DNA of 64,000 nt from Afifellaceae bacterium. GTDB taxonomy: Bacteria; Pseudomonadota; Alphaproteobacteria; Rhizobiales; Afifellaceae. This document shows positions 25,156 through 34,415 of this stretch, piece after piece (the first letter of the stretch is position 1; each line of letters starts with the position of its first letter). The DNA lies in assembly GCA_028284625.1 (NCBI GenBank), contig JANQRH010000005.1, forward strand, positions 1 through 64,000. The letters are read 5' to 3'. The translations under genes and the position numbers were made by a program. Under the pieces are notes generated by a model, which was given only the letters and a program-made list of their open reading frames with translations, made no database searches and was not told the origin of the DNA.

Positions 25156-25644
25156 ATGGCGGAAGAGAAACACGACAGACCGGGCGTCATCGTCTTTCCA
25201 CCGCTCATACCGTTGGCGGTGCTCATCGTCGGCGGTCTCTTGGATTGGCTCGCGCCGCTTCAGGTTCTGAACCGCACCGGATCGATGTTCGGCATCATCA
25301 TCGGCGCGCTGCTGTTCGGCATTGGTGTGGCGCTGGTCCTCAGCGGAGACCGCGCCTTCAAGCGCGCCGGGACGAACGTCAATCCGCTCCGCCCATCACT
25401 TGCCGTGGCCACCGGCGGCATATTCGCCCGTATGCGCAACCCCATGTATGTCGGCATGATCGCCGGTCTGCTGGGGATCGTGCTCGCTTTTTCGCTGGAA
25501 TGGACGCTGGTGCTGACGATCGTGGCGGCCTTCGTCCTTCATTACGGCGTGGTGCTTCGCGAGGAGCGCTATCTGGAGCGCAAGTTCGGCGACGACTATC
25601 GCAGCTACAAGGAAAGCGTCCCGCGTTACGGCTGGAAGCGTTGA
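25156..25644 (+). CDS. Isoprenylcysteine carboxyl methyltransferase-like membrane protein
   Basis: 162 residues with four hydrophobic segments and the C-terminal SAM-binding block of the ICMT/PEMT-like family: FARMRNPMYVGMI, then REERYLERKFGDDYRSYKESVPRYGWKR. Bacterial members methylate lipids or are of unknown function. It follows dctM by 12 bases, so it may be co-transcribed with the TRAP genes. It ends 4 bases before the convergent cyclase gene. Confidence 0.75.
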   Translation: MAEEKHDRPGVIVFPPLIPLAVLIVGGLLDWLAPLQVLNRTGSMFGIIIGALLFGIGVALVLSGDRAFKRAGTNVNPLRPSLAVATGGIFARMRNPMYVGMIAGLLGIVLAFSLEWTLVLTIVAAFVLHYGVVLREERYLERKFGDDYRSYKESVPRYGWKR

Positions 25645-25648
25645 GGCC

Positions 25649-26953
25649 TCAGCCGTAAGTCAGCACATCGATCGCGCCGTCGCGCCCCCTGAGCTCCCAT
25701 TTGCCGGCTTCGGAGAAGCCCGTCGGCACGGTGGCGGTATCGCCGCCGGCTTCGTCGGATGCTGCGTCCACCACCGAGCCGCTTACCGCCACGCGGCAGT
25801 CGATCGCGCGGGTCAGCTCCTCCAGGCGGCTGGCGACATTCACTGTGTCGCCAAGCACGGCGAACTCCAGCCGCCGGGCGGAGCCGATATTGCCCACCAC
25901 GACGGGCCCGTAATGCAGGCCGAGCGAAATGAGTACGGGCTCCAGGCCGGCACGGCGCCGTTCATCGTTCCATGCTTCAAAATCAAGCGCGATAGCGGCG
26001 ACGCAGGCGAGCGCATTCGTGGCGTCGCGTGGCCCCGGGTCCGGCGTGCCGAACGTCGCCATCGCGCCGTCACCGATATACTTGTCGAGCGTGCCCTCAT
26101 GCGCGAACACCGCGCTTTCGACACGGTCGTGGACGTCACGCAGCATGGTGATGACTTCCGCCGGTCCGTGCCGTTCCGCCCAGCGCGTGAAGCCGACGAG
26201 GTCGAAGAACATCACCGCCGCGTTCTGTTCGCGCATCTGCGAAAGGGGGTTGTCCTCACTGGTCAACCGCTCAACGGTGGCCGGCGGAAAGTAGCGCGCC
26301 AGGTGAGAGCGCTCACGTTCCGCCTTCACCTGACGATCCACAAGACGCTGCGAGCGCGCCACGATCACCGCCATCAGTACCGCGACGATGAGAAAGACGA
26401 TGCTGGTCTCAACGACTGAGGGGAAAGTGATCACGACGGCGACGCCGCGCGGCTGCCACCCGATCCAGGCAAGGCCAAGCGCCCAGAAGAACGCGCCCAT
26501 CAGGCCACCCCACAGGACGCGGTGCGGCTGGTAGCCGAACGCCAGGCCGGCCAGCATGACGTAGAAATAGGCAAAGTTGCCGATGTTCAGCGGCGTGTCA
26601 TCCGACGGCGCAAGCGGATTAGGGTAGAGCAGCGTGAACGCCAGAAGCGCGAAATCGACGGCCGTGATCAGGTAGTCGTGCCACCAGCGATAAAGCCCGC
26701 TGCGCTCCAGCCCGTAGCGCGCAAAGCCGATGGCCAGGAAGAGCACCATCAATGCGCCGTAATAGATCATCTGGGGGAAGGGCACCAAGAAGGCGACAAG
26801 CGCAGCGATGGCGACAAGCGCTGCCGTACGACCCTGGAGCGCCAACAGGCGGCCGGCGACCTGTTCCTCGGTCAGGCCCGTTTCGGTCTGCGTCGCAGGG
26901 TTCGATTGCGGATCGTCGGTCGCCGTCGGCGATGCGGGCGCGTCTGCTGCCAT
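25649..26953 (-). CDS. Class III adenylate/guanylate cyclase with membrane N-terminus
   Basis: 434 residues from ATG 26953, with GGAGGAA seven bases ahead; a TTG 21 bases upstream is less likely. Six or so hydrophobic segments fill residues ~30-190. The catalytic domain (residues ~240-430) contains MFFDLVGFT (first metal Asp), the second metal Asp in YIGDGAMATFG, ISLGLHYGPVVVGNIGS and VLGDTVNVASRLEELT. It makes cAMP or cGMP. It is last in a minus-strand row with the homocysteine methyltransferase and btaA/btaB. Confidence 0.85.
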   Translation of the reverse strand: MAADAPASPTATDDPQSNPATQTETGLTEEQVAGRLLALQGRTAALVAIAALVAFLVPFPQMIYYGALMVLFLAIGFARYGLERSGLYRWWHDYLITAVDFALLAFTLLYPNPLAPSDDTPLNIGNFAYFYVMLAGLAFGYQPHRVLWGGLMGAFFWALGLAWIGWQPRGVAVVITFPSVVETSIVFLIVAVLMAVIVARSQRLVDRQVKAERERSHLARYFPPATVERLTSEDNPLSQMREQNAAVMFFDLVGFTRWAERHGPAEVITMLRDVHDRVESAVFAHEGTLDKYIGDGAMATFGTPDPGPRDATNALACVAAIALDFEAWNDERRRAGLEPVLISLGLHYGPVVVGNIGSARRLEFAVLGDTVNVASRLEELTRAIDCRVAVSGSVVDAASDEAGGDTATVPTGFSEAGKWELRGRDGAIDVLTYG

Positions 26954-27048
26954 TTGCGGTTCCTCCGTCCCCAAGAGGTCTGCCCGGACCTGGCGGAAAC
27001 AAGAGGATACATTGACGCGTGCGCTGGTGAACGCTCCGCGGCGAGGCC

Positions 27049-27732
27049 TCAGCGGGAGACCTCCGCAAGCGATGCATAGCCGCGATAGAGGTGACGGAAG
27101 ACGAGGCGACCGCCCGCGGCTTTGCTCAGCGTCGCCAGCGCGTCCTCCAGATCAGCACGCGGCGTCACATGGAAGCGCTGAAGCCAATCAAAGAGATTGC
27201 GGCGAAACCAGGCCGGTAGCCGCTCCTGCTGGCCAAAATCGACGACAAGCAGCCGCCCGTCTTCCGGCTCGATGACGCGGTGTGCGCGTCTCAGGGCGTC
27301 CTGCCAGGCCGGGATCATCGACAGACTGTAGGAAAAGAACACGCGGTCGAAATGACCGACCCGGAACAGATGCTCAGGATCGAAATCCGTAGCGTCCGCG
27401 CAACCGAGTGCGACGCGACCTTCCAGACGCGCGCTGCGGATATTGGCGCGAGCCGTGGCCAGCATCTTTGTGGAAATGTCGAGGCCGAAGAAATGCGCAT
27501 CCGGATAGGAGCGCGCGGCTGTGACCAGATTGCGGCCCGTGCCGCACCCGACTTCTAGAACGGTCCCGCCGCTTGGCGGCTGCAGCTCGCGGATCAGACG
27601 GTCGCGGCCAAGCAGGAAGTGGCGTCGGGTCAGGTCGTAGACGTGCCGTTGCCGCGCATAGATGTGGTTCATCAGCTCGCCGGCCGGCGCCGCCGCCGCG
27701 TCGGCCCGATCGCTCACAGCCGGATCGCTCAT
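27049..27732 (-). CDS. btaB: Betaine lipid N-methyltransferase BtaB
   Basis: 227 residues from ATG 27732, 10 bases after the btaA stop; AAGGGATG at the end of btaA serves as RBS. SAM-binding motif I is VLEVGCGTGRNL; FGLDIST, GCADATDF and FFSYSLSMIPAW are typical of BtaB. It methylates diacylglycerylhomoserine three times to give DGTS, a phosphorus-free betaine lipid that replaces phospholipids under phosphate limitation in rhizobia. YARQRHVYDLTRRHFLLGRD near the start is characteristic. Confidence 0.9.
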   Translation of the reverse strand: MSDPAVSDRADAAAAPAGELMNHIYARQRHVYDLTRRHFLLGRDRLIRELQPPSGGTVLEVGCGTGRNLVTAARSYPDAHFFGLDISTKMLATARANIRSARLEGRVALGCADATDFDPEHLFRVGHFDRVFFSYSLSMIPAWQDALRRAHRVIEPEDGRLLVVDFGQQERLPAWFRRNLFDWLQRFHVTPRADLEDALATLSKAAGGRLVFRHLYRGYASLAEVSR

Positions 27733-27742
27733 TGGTGAGCGA

Positions 27743-29035
27743 TCATCCCTTGAAGATGTATAGGTGGAAGCCGCCATAGATTGCTGATCGGTCCTCTGCA
27801 TCGAGAGCACGACTTTGCTCTGCTTCGTAATGCCAACGCGACAGGATGGAATCGTCGACACGGCCGGGAAGCAGCGAGGGCTCGGCCGCTGTGCGGAACA
27901 CGACGCGCGCGCCGGGCCGCGCGGTTCGCGTAATCTCCGTCCACAACCCGTTGAGCTGCGCGTCGGTCATCCAGTCCTGAGCGTCGAGCAGAATGTAGGC
28001 GTCGAGGCTGGCCGGCGGCGTGTCGGCGAGTTCCTCCGTGAAGGAGCGATTGACGACGCTGACCCGCTTGGCGCGCTCGCGGATCGTGTCGAAATGAACT
28101 GGGAGGAGATAGGGTGGCAGCGGCCCGGATAGATCGTCTGCATAGGACCGGCCGAACGCCTGCCAGGCGAAGTAGTTCTGATCGAGCGTGAAACCGCAGG
28201 CGAGCCGTTCCAGCCGCTGCTTCAAGACGACCGACATGTCGCCGCCGCCAGCTGAGGCGAGGGCCTCGTATTGCGCCGGCGGAATGCCGAGCCCATAGAG
28301 CGATAACCGCTTGGAGGTCGCCCAGCGCACCATCCGCTTGTCGAAGAGCGGCGCCAGCGCGCTCTCAAAGTAGCTCTTCTGCTCCTCAAGGCTCTTCGCC
28401 GCCATCATGGTTCGCGGGTCGGCGCCATAGAGGCGCGCAACGAGATGCGCTGCCCCGATCGACATACCGAGCAGCCCGTGGCGATAGAGGTCGCGCGAAA
28501 AGAGTGTGATGCGGCGACGCATCAACAATCCGCTGCGCCCCTCCCAATAATCGCGCGTCGTGTCGTCGATCTTATCGCGCAGGAACCGGCGATAGGCGGC
28601 GACATTGGCCTTTTCGTCGGCGGAGCCGAAGAACCGGTAGAAGATGTCCCAGTTCGGGAGGTGCTGGACCGCGGCAAGCTTGAGACGCGTCAGCGCCACA
28701 TGCGCGCGATTGAGATCGACAGCGACGATGGAAGCCGGATTGGCCGTCAGGTAAGACAACACGTTGCAGCCGCCCGACGCGATCGTGACCATGCGCGCGC
28801 CCGGCTTGAGCTGCAGCGCTTTCAAGTCGACGTCGGGGTCCTCCCAGATCTGCGGGTAGACCAGCCCCTTGAACGCGAAGGTGAAGATGCGCTCGCGCAC
28901 GCCCGCCCACGAATCCGCCTTGAAGCGGTGGACAGCGTCGTGAAGGAGGTTGGCTGCCGCATTGTCCCGATGGGGTGCATCGGAGGGTGCGGGGCCCTCC
29001 GATGCGGGACGCGACTGATCTACCGTCACTGACAC
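27743..29035 (-). CDS. btaA: SAM:diacylglycerol 3-amino-3-carboxypropyltransferase BtaA
   Basis: 430 residues. The start is GTG 29035, six bases after GGGAGG; the open frame continues upstream but would overlap the next gene. Family marks: FTFAFKGLVYPQIWEDPDVDL, IASGGCNVLSYLTANPA, VDLNRAHVALTRLKLAA and the C-terminal SILSRWHYE and YGGFHLYIF. BtaA moves the aminocarboxypropyl group of SAM onto diacylglycerol, the first step of DGTS synthesis. The paired gene btaB follows at once. Confidence 0.92.
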   Translation of the reverse strand: MSVTVDQSRPASEGPAPSDAPHRDNAAANLLHDAVHRFKADSWAGVRERIFTFAFKGLVYPQIWEDPDVDLKALQLKPGARMVTIASGGCNVLSYLTANPASIVAVDLNRAHVALTRLKLAAVQHLPNWDIFYRFFGSADEKANVAAYRRFLRDKIDDTTRDYWEGRSGLLMRRRITLFSRDLYRHGLLGMSIGAAHLVARLYGADPRTMMAAKSLEEQKSYFESALAPLFDKRMVRWATSKRLSLYGLGIPPAQYEALASAGGGDMSVVLKQRLERLACGFTLDQNYFAWQAFGRSYADDLSGPLPPYLLPVHFDTIRERAKRVSVVNRSFTEELADTPPASLDAYILLDAQDWMTDAQLNGLWTEITRTARPGARVVFRTAAEPSLLPGRVDDSILSRWHYEAEQSRALDAEDRSAIYGGFHLYIFKG

Positions 29036-29147
29036 GCGCTTCCTCCCGAATCGCAACTTGGGCGCGGGGAGTCCGTTACGCTTGGCAGATGACGGGGCGG
29101 TGACGGATTTTTTTAGGAAGACTGGGCGTGTCGCGCCTATCTTCCGG

Positions 29148-30170
29148 CTAGCCGGCGTGTGCCTCGCTGCGGCTGCCGCGTCGTCCGCGGCGTTCACGGG
29201 CCGCGCGCTCCGTAGGCGGATTCAAGAGCGGGCCGACGCGCGATTCAATCGTCGCGCGGTCGGGGCGCGCGCGTGGCGCATGCTCATCGATGGCACGGCG
29301 CATGGCGGAGAGATGCTCCGCCGTCGTGCCACAGCACCCGCCGATGATGCGCGTGCCGGCATCTATCGCCAACCGCGCATATTCCGCCATGAGCTCCGGC
29401 GTTCCGGAATAATGGACATGCTCGCCGTGCACTTCGGGAATGCCGCAATTGGACTTGCCGATGACGGCAGCGCCAGAACCGGCGGCCGCTTCCGTCATCT
29501 GCACCAGCGCATAGAGGAGATCCGGCGCACCGACACCGCAATTTGCGCCGATGGCCAGCGGCGGCTCCGCCAGGTCGGAAAATAAAGTCGGTAGCTCGCT
29601 TGGCATGAGGCCCATCATCGTGCGCCCGGCTGTGTCGAAGCTGGCAGTCACCGTATAGGGCATGCCTGCGGCAATCGCCCCATCGGCAGCGGCGTGCATT
29701 TCCTCGCGCGCCGACATCGTTTCAATCCAGCACACATCCGCACCGCCGGCCTTCAGGCCTTCGGCCTGCTCGGCAAACGCTTCCACCGCCGAAGCGTGGG
29801 TGAGCGTGCCGAGCGGCTCAAACAGCTCGCCCGTCGGCCCGACGGAGCCGGCAACGACCACCGGCCGGCCCGCGGCTTCGGCGACGTCGCGCGCAAGCTC
29901 AGCGGCGCGCTTGTTGATCTCAAAGACGCGGTCCTGCGCGTCGTGCAGCTTGAGCCGGTCGCGATTGGCGCCAAAGCTGTTGGTGAGGATGATGTCGGCG
30001 CCCGCTTCGACGAATGACGCTAGAAGCGACGTGGTCGCTTCCGGGTAATCGAAGTTCCACAGTTCCGGAGGATCGCCCGCGGTGAGACCCGCAGCGAAGA
30101 GGTTGGTGCCGGTCGCCCCATCGGCGAGAAGCACCCTCTTTGTGGCAAGAAGCTCGTGAAGCAAGCTCAT
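29148..30170 (-). CDS. bmt: Homocysteine S-methyltransferase (betaine-homocysteine methyltransferase type)
   Basis: 340 residues, TIM barrel with all three zinc-binding cysteines visible: the Cys of GANCGVG and the pair in GGCCGTTAEH. The N-terminus LLADGATGTNLF is typical. It methylates homocysteine to methionine, with glycine betaine or another methyl donor. Good RBS (AAGGA). The C-terminus ends with a basic tail, RAARERRGRRGSRSEAHAG, similar to tails on RACo, MtgA and the MttBs. It precedes btaA by 112 bases and may supply methionine/SAM for DGTS synthesis. Confidence 0.87.
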   Translation of the reverse strand: MSLLHELLATKRVLLADGATGTNLFAAGLTAGDPPELWNFDYPEATTSLLASFVEAGADIILTNSFGANRDRLKLHDAQDRVFEINKRAAELARDVAEAAGRPVVVAGSVGPTGELFEPLGTLTHASAVEAFAEQAEGLKAGGADVCWIETMSAREEMHAAADGAIAAGMPYTVTASFDTAGRTMMGLMPSELPTLFSDLAEPPLAIGANCGVGAPDLLYALVQMTEAAAGSGAAVIGKSNCGIPEVHGEHVHYSGTPELMAEYARLAIDAGTRIIGGCCGTTAEHLSAMRRAIDEHAPRARPDRATIESRVGPLLNPPTERAARERRGRRGSRSEAHAG

Positions 30171-30357
30171 GACGCAACGATCCTTAAAGCATTCCCGCTC
30201 CGCAATGAAGCGTCGTCATGCTCTATCTCTTTGTTTCTAGGCATAATTTTTCTAAAGGGCCGGCCTTGGCATCATGCCGCATGCGCCGGCCGCGGTGCGA
30301 TACCGCAAACGACCGTCTCTACGCAAGGCATTACAGCGAGCCACACACCCATGTCGG

Positions 30358-31224
30358 CTATCCCGTCTTGAGCGTGCGGATGAAATCGGCGCTTTCATTG
30401 GCATTGACCACCGCGTGGCGGATCAAATTGTCGAAGTGCCGGGTCAGCGCGCGGATATGCTCCGTCGCGTTCAGCACGAAGTAGATGTCGCCCACATGGA
30501 TCGCCGCGCGCTGCGGGCCGAACACAGTGTAGGGGATGGAGAAGCGGTCGAGCTGATCATAGAGGTAGAGACGGAAGCCGGGATAAAGCTCCTCGACAAG
30601 CGCGCTCATATAGTCGAGCTGCGCCTGCCGCTCCGCCTTGCCGAGTGCACGCCAATGGCCACGCCCTTCCGCTAGGAGCTCCAGCCTTTGGCGCGGCATA
30701 CAGACCTCCATGTCGGTTTCCGTACGCCGGCTGTAATCGAGCCGGAACTCCGCGTCGCGCCGCTGCCAGCTGGGGCTTGGTGTATCGCGGCCTGAATACT
30801 CATAGGCGATGACATCAGGCGTCCTGAGAAGGTCGGGGATCGACGTCGGCACGTAGCGGATCTTGTAGCCGGTCGCGTCCTTGTGCCAGCGCTCCAGCTC
30901 GGTGTCTTCGCCAAGCCCCGCCTCGGCGATCTCCAGCGCCGGCTTCACTTCAGCCGCCAGTGTCTCATCCTGCGACAGGCCGAGCAGCCAATCGAGGCTG
31001 ACGGCGTAGCGCTCCGATATGCGCAACAGCGTCTCCACCCGCGGCAGCCGCGTTGATTGACCGGAAAGGAGCTGCGTTAGGGCCGAGCGGTCGATACCGA
31101 TCGATTGCGCGAAGGCGGAGCGGGTGACTGCACTGCGCCGCAGAAGGACATTGAGCCGCTCGCGGAAGACTGGGCCGATCTCCCGTTTGTCAGTGGGGAG
31201 CAGCTTGGTGTGTTCAGTCGCCAT
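30358..31224 (-). CDS. XRE-family transcriptional regulator
   Basis: 288 residues from ATG 31224; the open frame continues far upstream across the desaturase gene but that part is non-coding. A helix-turn-helix at about residues 18-75 (RLNVLLRRSAVTRSAFAQSIGIDRSALTQLLSG) is followed by a ~210-residue C-terminal domain (RYVPTSIPDLLRTPDVIAYE, SRRTETDMEVCMPRQRLELL) resembling the region found after XRE domains in toxin-antitoxin-related and metabolic regulators. It is divergent from the desaturase-PhnD pair and likely controls it. Ligand unknown. Confidence 0.75.
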   Translation of the reverse strand: MATEHTKLLPTDKREIGPVFRERLNVLLRRSAVTRSAFAQSIGIDRSALTQLLSGQSTRLPRVETLLRISERYAVSLDWLLGLSQDETLAAEVKPALEIAEAGLGEDTELERWHKDATGYKIRYVPTSIPDLLRTPDVIAYEYSGRDTPSPSWQRRDAEFRLDYSRRTETDMEVCMPRQRLELLAEGRGHWRALGKAERQAQLDYMSALVEELYPGFRLYLYDQLDRFSIPYTVFGPQRAAIHVGDIYFVLNATEHIRALTRHFDNLIRHAVVNANESADFIRTLKTG

Positions 31225-31326
31225 TTGATGACTTTGCACATCTAATTGAAGCGCTGCAATCCAAACGCAACGCGGAGAGCGCATTCTCACGTTGCCGTGA
31301 TGGGCTGGCTGACCTCCCATGGACGC

Positions 31327-32235
31327 ATGAGAAATACGGGGGCAGACGCGCAGCGGGTCGAATGGCCGACCGTTGCTTTGATCGTCTTGTGCTACGGGCT
31401 CTGGGGCGCGGCCACGGCGGCCTATCAGATCGTCGGACCGCTGGTCTTCGTTGTTCTGACAGCACCGCTGGTGACGCTGCACAGCTCTCTGCAGCACGAA
31501 GCGCTGCACGGTCACCCCACGCGCTTCGCCGCGCTCAACGAAGCGCTGGTCTTTCCGCCGCTGTGCCTGTTCTTCCCCTACCGCCGCTTCAAGGCGTTGC
31601 ATCTCCGGCACCACAACAACGCTGCGCTGACCGATCCCTACGACGACCCGGAGAGCTTCTACTATGCGCTCGCCGATTGGCAGCGACTGCCGGCGACCCT
31701 GCAAAGGGTGCTGGACTTCAACAACACATTCCTCGGACGATTCCTGATCGGTCCGCTCGTCATGTTTGTCGGCTTCGTCGGCCGTGACATCCAGCTCATC
31801 CGCAGCGGCAGCCCGGGTGTGCTGCGCGCCTGGGGTCACCACGCCGCCGGGCTCGCCTTGGTCTTTGCGTGGACCGCAGGCGTTTGCGGCATCCCGGCCT
31901 GGCTCTACGCTGTCGCGGCCTATCTCGGGGTATCGCTTCTCAACCTGCGCACCTTCGCAGAGCATCAGGCGCATGAAACGGTCGGCGGGCGCACGGTCAT
32001 CATCGAAGCGTCGCCGCCTCTTTCGCTGCTCTTCCTCAACAACAATCTCCACTACGTGCACCACGAGAACCCGCGCGTGCCGTGGTATCGGCTTCCCGCA
32101 CTTTATCGCGCCGGCCGCGCCGATTATCGTCGTGCCAATGAGGGCTACGTCTTTTCCGGGTATGGCGAAGTGATCAGGCGCTATCTTCTGCGGCCGAAAG
32201 CGCCGGTGCCACACCCGCATCTCAGGCGGCGCTGA
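31327..32235 (+). CDS. Membrane fatty acid desaturase-like protein
   Basis: About 302 residues from ATG 31327 (ATG 31300 is possible; neither has a strong RBS). The three His boxes of di-iron membrane desaturases are present: HEALHGHP, LRHHNNA and NNLHYVHHENP. Hydrophobic spans fit a four-helix protein. Substrate could be a lipid acyl chain or a different alkyl compound. It is followed 5 bases later by a PhnD-like protein, and is divergent from the XRE regulator. Confidence 0.78.
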   Translation: MRNTGADAQRVEWPTVALIVLCYGLWGAATAAYQIVGPLVFVVLTAPLVTLHSSLQHEALHGHPTRFAALNEALVFPPLCLFFPYRRFKALHLRHHNNAALTDPYDDPESFYYALADWQRLPATLQRVLDFNNTFLGRFLIGPLVMFVGFVGRDIQLIRSGSPGVLRAWGHHAAGLALVFAWTAGVCGIPAWLYAVAAYLGVSLLNLRTFAEHQAHETVGGRTVIIEASPPLSLLFLNNNLHYVHHENPRVPWYRLPALYRAGRADYRRANEGYVFSGYGEVIRRYLLRPKAPVPHPHLRRR

Positions 32236-32240
32236 AGGGC

Positions 32241-33020
32241 TTGGCCAAGCCGGACCCGGTTGCGTCACTGCCTATGTACGACTGGCCGGAAGTGGCCTGG
32301 GCGGACGATGCGCTGTGGCGCGCCATCGCCGAGCGTCTTGCAGACGAGGGCATTGCCGCGCCCGATGCGCTTACGCGCACAGGAGAAGCCGAGGACGTTT
32401 GGCGCGATCCCGGCCTGGTGCTCTCGCAGACCTGCGGATTTCCTTACGCAACGCGTTTGAAGGACGCCGTGCAGGTCGTTGCCACACCGATATATGCGGC
32501 CGATGGCTGCGACGGCCCACTCTACTCGAGCGTTATCGTTGCGCACCGGGAGAGCGGCGTTGCAGGCCTCGCCGATCTCGCCGGCCGGCGCTTCGCCTTC
32601 AATGCACGCGACAGCCTATCCGGCTTTGTCGCACCGATTGAGGCGCTGCGGCAGGCGGGTATCGCGCCGACGGCTTTGCAATGGATCGAGACCGGCGGCC
32701 ACCGCGCTTCCATCCGCGCGGTCGCTGAGGGGCAGGCCGATGCCGCTGCGATCGATGCGGTCTGCTGGGCGCTCGCCACTCACTATGAGCGAGAGGCCGT
32801 GGCTCAGCTCAAGGTGATTGCCCGCACGCCGCTTCGCCCGGCATTGCCCTTCATCACAGCCGCTCATCGAAATCGCCAAGAGACCAAAGCCATCCGATCG
32901 GCGCTGAACGCCGCGCTCGCAGATCCCAATACGGCCGAAGCTCGCGACGCGCTGCTGATTGAGGGCGTTAAGGAACTCAGCGCTGACCGTTACACGGAGC
33001 TTGCGGCGCTCGCGCCCTGA
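32241..33020 (+). CDS. PhnD-like substrate-binding-domain protein
   Basis: 259 residues; TTG start at 32241 (or ATG 32274, which would cut the conserved ASLPMYDWPE start). The fold is that of phosphonate/phosphite-type binding proteins (PF12974): LSQTCGFPYATRL, YSSVIVAHRESGV, GRRFAFNARDSLSGFV, TGGHRASIRAVAEGQADAAAID. No signal peptide is seen and no ABC permease genes adjoin it, so it is probably a cytosolic or orphan binding protein. Ligand unknown. Confidence 0.72.
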   Translation: MAKPDPVASLPMYDWPEVAWADDALWRAIAERLADEGIAAPDALTRTGEAEDVWRDPGLVLSQTCGFPYATRLKDAVQVVATPIYAADGCDGPLYSSVIVAHRESGVAGLADLAGRRFAFNARDSLSGFVAPIEALRQAGIAPTALQWIETGGHRASIRAVAEGQADAAAIDAVCWALATHYEREAVAQLKVIARTPLRPALPFITAAHRNRQETKAIRSALNAALADPNTAEARDALLIEGVKELSADRYTELAALAP

Positions 33021-33023
33021 GGC

Positions 33024-34415
33024 CTAGCCGGCACTTAATCGCGCGTCGCGCGGATAGAGTGACAAGTGCTCATAGCCGGTCTCGGTGATGAGCAACTGCT
33101 CTTCAAGCTTCACGCCCTCATGCCCGCCATGTCGGCCGACATAGCTTTCCACGCACACCACCATGCCCGGCTCCAGGACACCGTCATAGCCGGCGCTCTC
33201 CCAATCCTCTGGGTAGGGCACGGAGGGGTATTCGTCGCAGAGCCCGACGCCGTGAAAGAGCACCGAGTAGCGGTTCGGTAGATAGTCACCGGGCAGGCTC
33301 GCACCCATATGCGACAGCTCCCGAAACGTTCGGCCCGGCGCAAGCATCTCGATATTGGCGGCGATCTGCTCTTCCGCCATGGCATAAAGCGTTCGCTGCT
33401 CGTTGGTCGGCCGTTTCGCTCCGGCAAGCCAGGTCCGGGAGATGTCACAGCAATAGCCGTACGCGCCCACCAGGTCGGTGTCGAAGGCGACGAGATCGCC
33501 ATCCTCAATCACGCGCGCCGAGCATTCCTGGAACCATGGATTGGTGCGCGGGCCGGAGGAGAGGAGCCGCGTCTCGATCCACTCGCCGCCGCGGCGGATA
33601 TTTTCCGCGTGCAGGATGGCCCAGAGGTCGTTCTCCGTCATGCCGGGCTGCAAGGCATCTTCCATGACCTGCATCGCCGCTTCGCAAGACGCGATCGCCC
33701 GGCGCATGGCCTTCAGCTCTTCGGCGCATTTCACCTTGCGCGCATGCTCCATGACCTCCTGGCCGTCGAATACGTCGATCCCGTGGGTGGCGAGCGCCGC
33801 AACACCGCGCGGATTGATCTGATCCGCTGCTATGCGCGTCCGGTCGCCGCCGCAGCTTTGCAGAACGTCAGCGATCTCCGCCGCCCAATTCTTCGCTCGC
33901 GCCGATCCTTCATCGCCGGCCTCGTAATAGAACCAATGCGTGCCGTGGCGGATCTCGTCGACGCAATCGAGATGCCAGGAGAGATGCTCACAATTGTGGA
34001 AGTCCCACAAGATGACCGGCCCGTCGGTGCCGACAAAGGCGTAGCGCACGGCGTTGTGCGTGCACCACAATTGCATGTCGGTGGAATCGGTCGCGTAGCG
34101 GACGTTCAGCGGGTCGTAAACGACGATGCCGGCCAGGTCGCGCTTGGCGAGCTCGGCGCGGATGCGCCGCAGCCGATAGCGGCGCGCAGCATTCATATCC
34201 GGCGCATCGAGGCTACGCGCGGCCCATTCGCCCTCCGCCAGCGCGCCGTAGCCGATGACATGCTGGTTGAGGCTCGCCGCCTTCTCCATGGCGTAATGCG
34301 CCAGCGCCTCGTGTGAGGCGGTCTCGCCGGGATGGTCAGGCAGGACGAAGGGGGCGATCTTGCGTCGCCGGCCGGAAAAGGGTGCGGCACCTTTGAACGG
34401 ACTGGCGGCGTCCAT
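33024..34415 (-). CDS. dddP: DMSP lyase DddP-like protein (M24 peptidase fold)
   Basis: 463 residues. It matches DddP over its length: YATDSTDMQLWCTHN, LHAENIRRGGEWIETRL, SGPRTNPWFQECSARV, FDTDLVGAYGYCCDISR (metal Asp residues), HGVGLCDE, CVESYVG and KLEEQLLI (metal His and Glu residues). The catalytic Asp of HGVGLCD and the Tyr five residues before the His, reported to be important in DddP, are both kept. DddP cleaves dimethylsulfoniopropionate to acrylate and dimethylsulfide. It converges with the PhnD-like gene (3-base gap). A related M24 activity cannot be ruled out without testing. Confidence 0.82.
   Translation of the reverse strand: MDAASPFKGAAPFSGRRRKIAPFVLPDHPGETASHEALAHYAMEKAASLNQHVIGYGALAEGEWAARSLDAPDMNAARRYRLRRIRAELAKRDLAGIVVYDPLNVRYATDSTDMQLWCTHNAVRYAFVGTDGPVILWDFHNCEHLSWHLDCVDEIRHGTHWFYYEAGDEGSARAKNWAAEIADVLQSCGGDRTRIAADQINPRGVAALATHGIDVFDGQEVMEHARKVKCAEELKAMRRAIASCEAAMQVMEDALQPGMTENDLWAILHAENIRRGGEWIETRLLSSGPRTNPWFQECSARVIEDGDLVAFDTDLVGAYGYCCDISRTWLAGAKRPTNEQRTLYAMAEEQIAANIEMLAPGRTFRELSHMGASLPGDYLPNRYSVLFHGVGLCDEYPSVPYPEDWESAGYDGVLEPGMVVCVESYVGRHGGHEGVKLEEQLLITETGYEHLSLYPRDARLSAG

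Noticed and set aside
27733-27861. Upstream start for BtaB
   Set aside because: It would lie inside btaA; ATG 27732 just after the btaA stop is the natural start.
31225-32268. N-terminal extension of the XRE regulator to 636 residues
   Set aside because: The extension is antisense to a clear desaturase with three His boxes; ATG 31224 fits the HTH domain.
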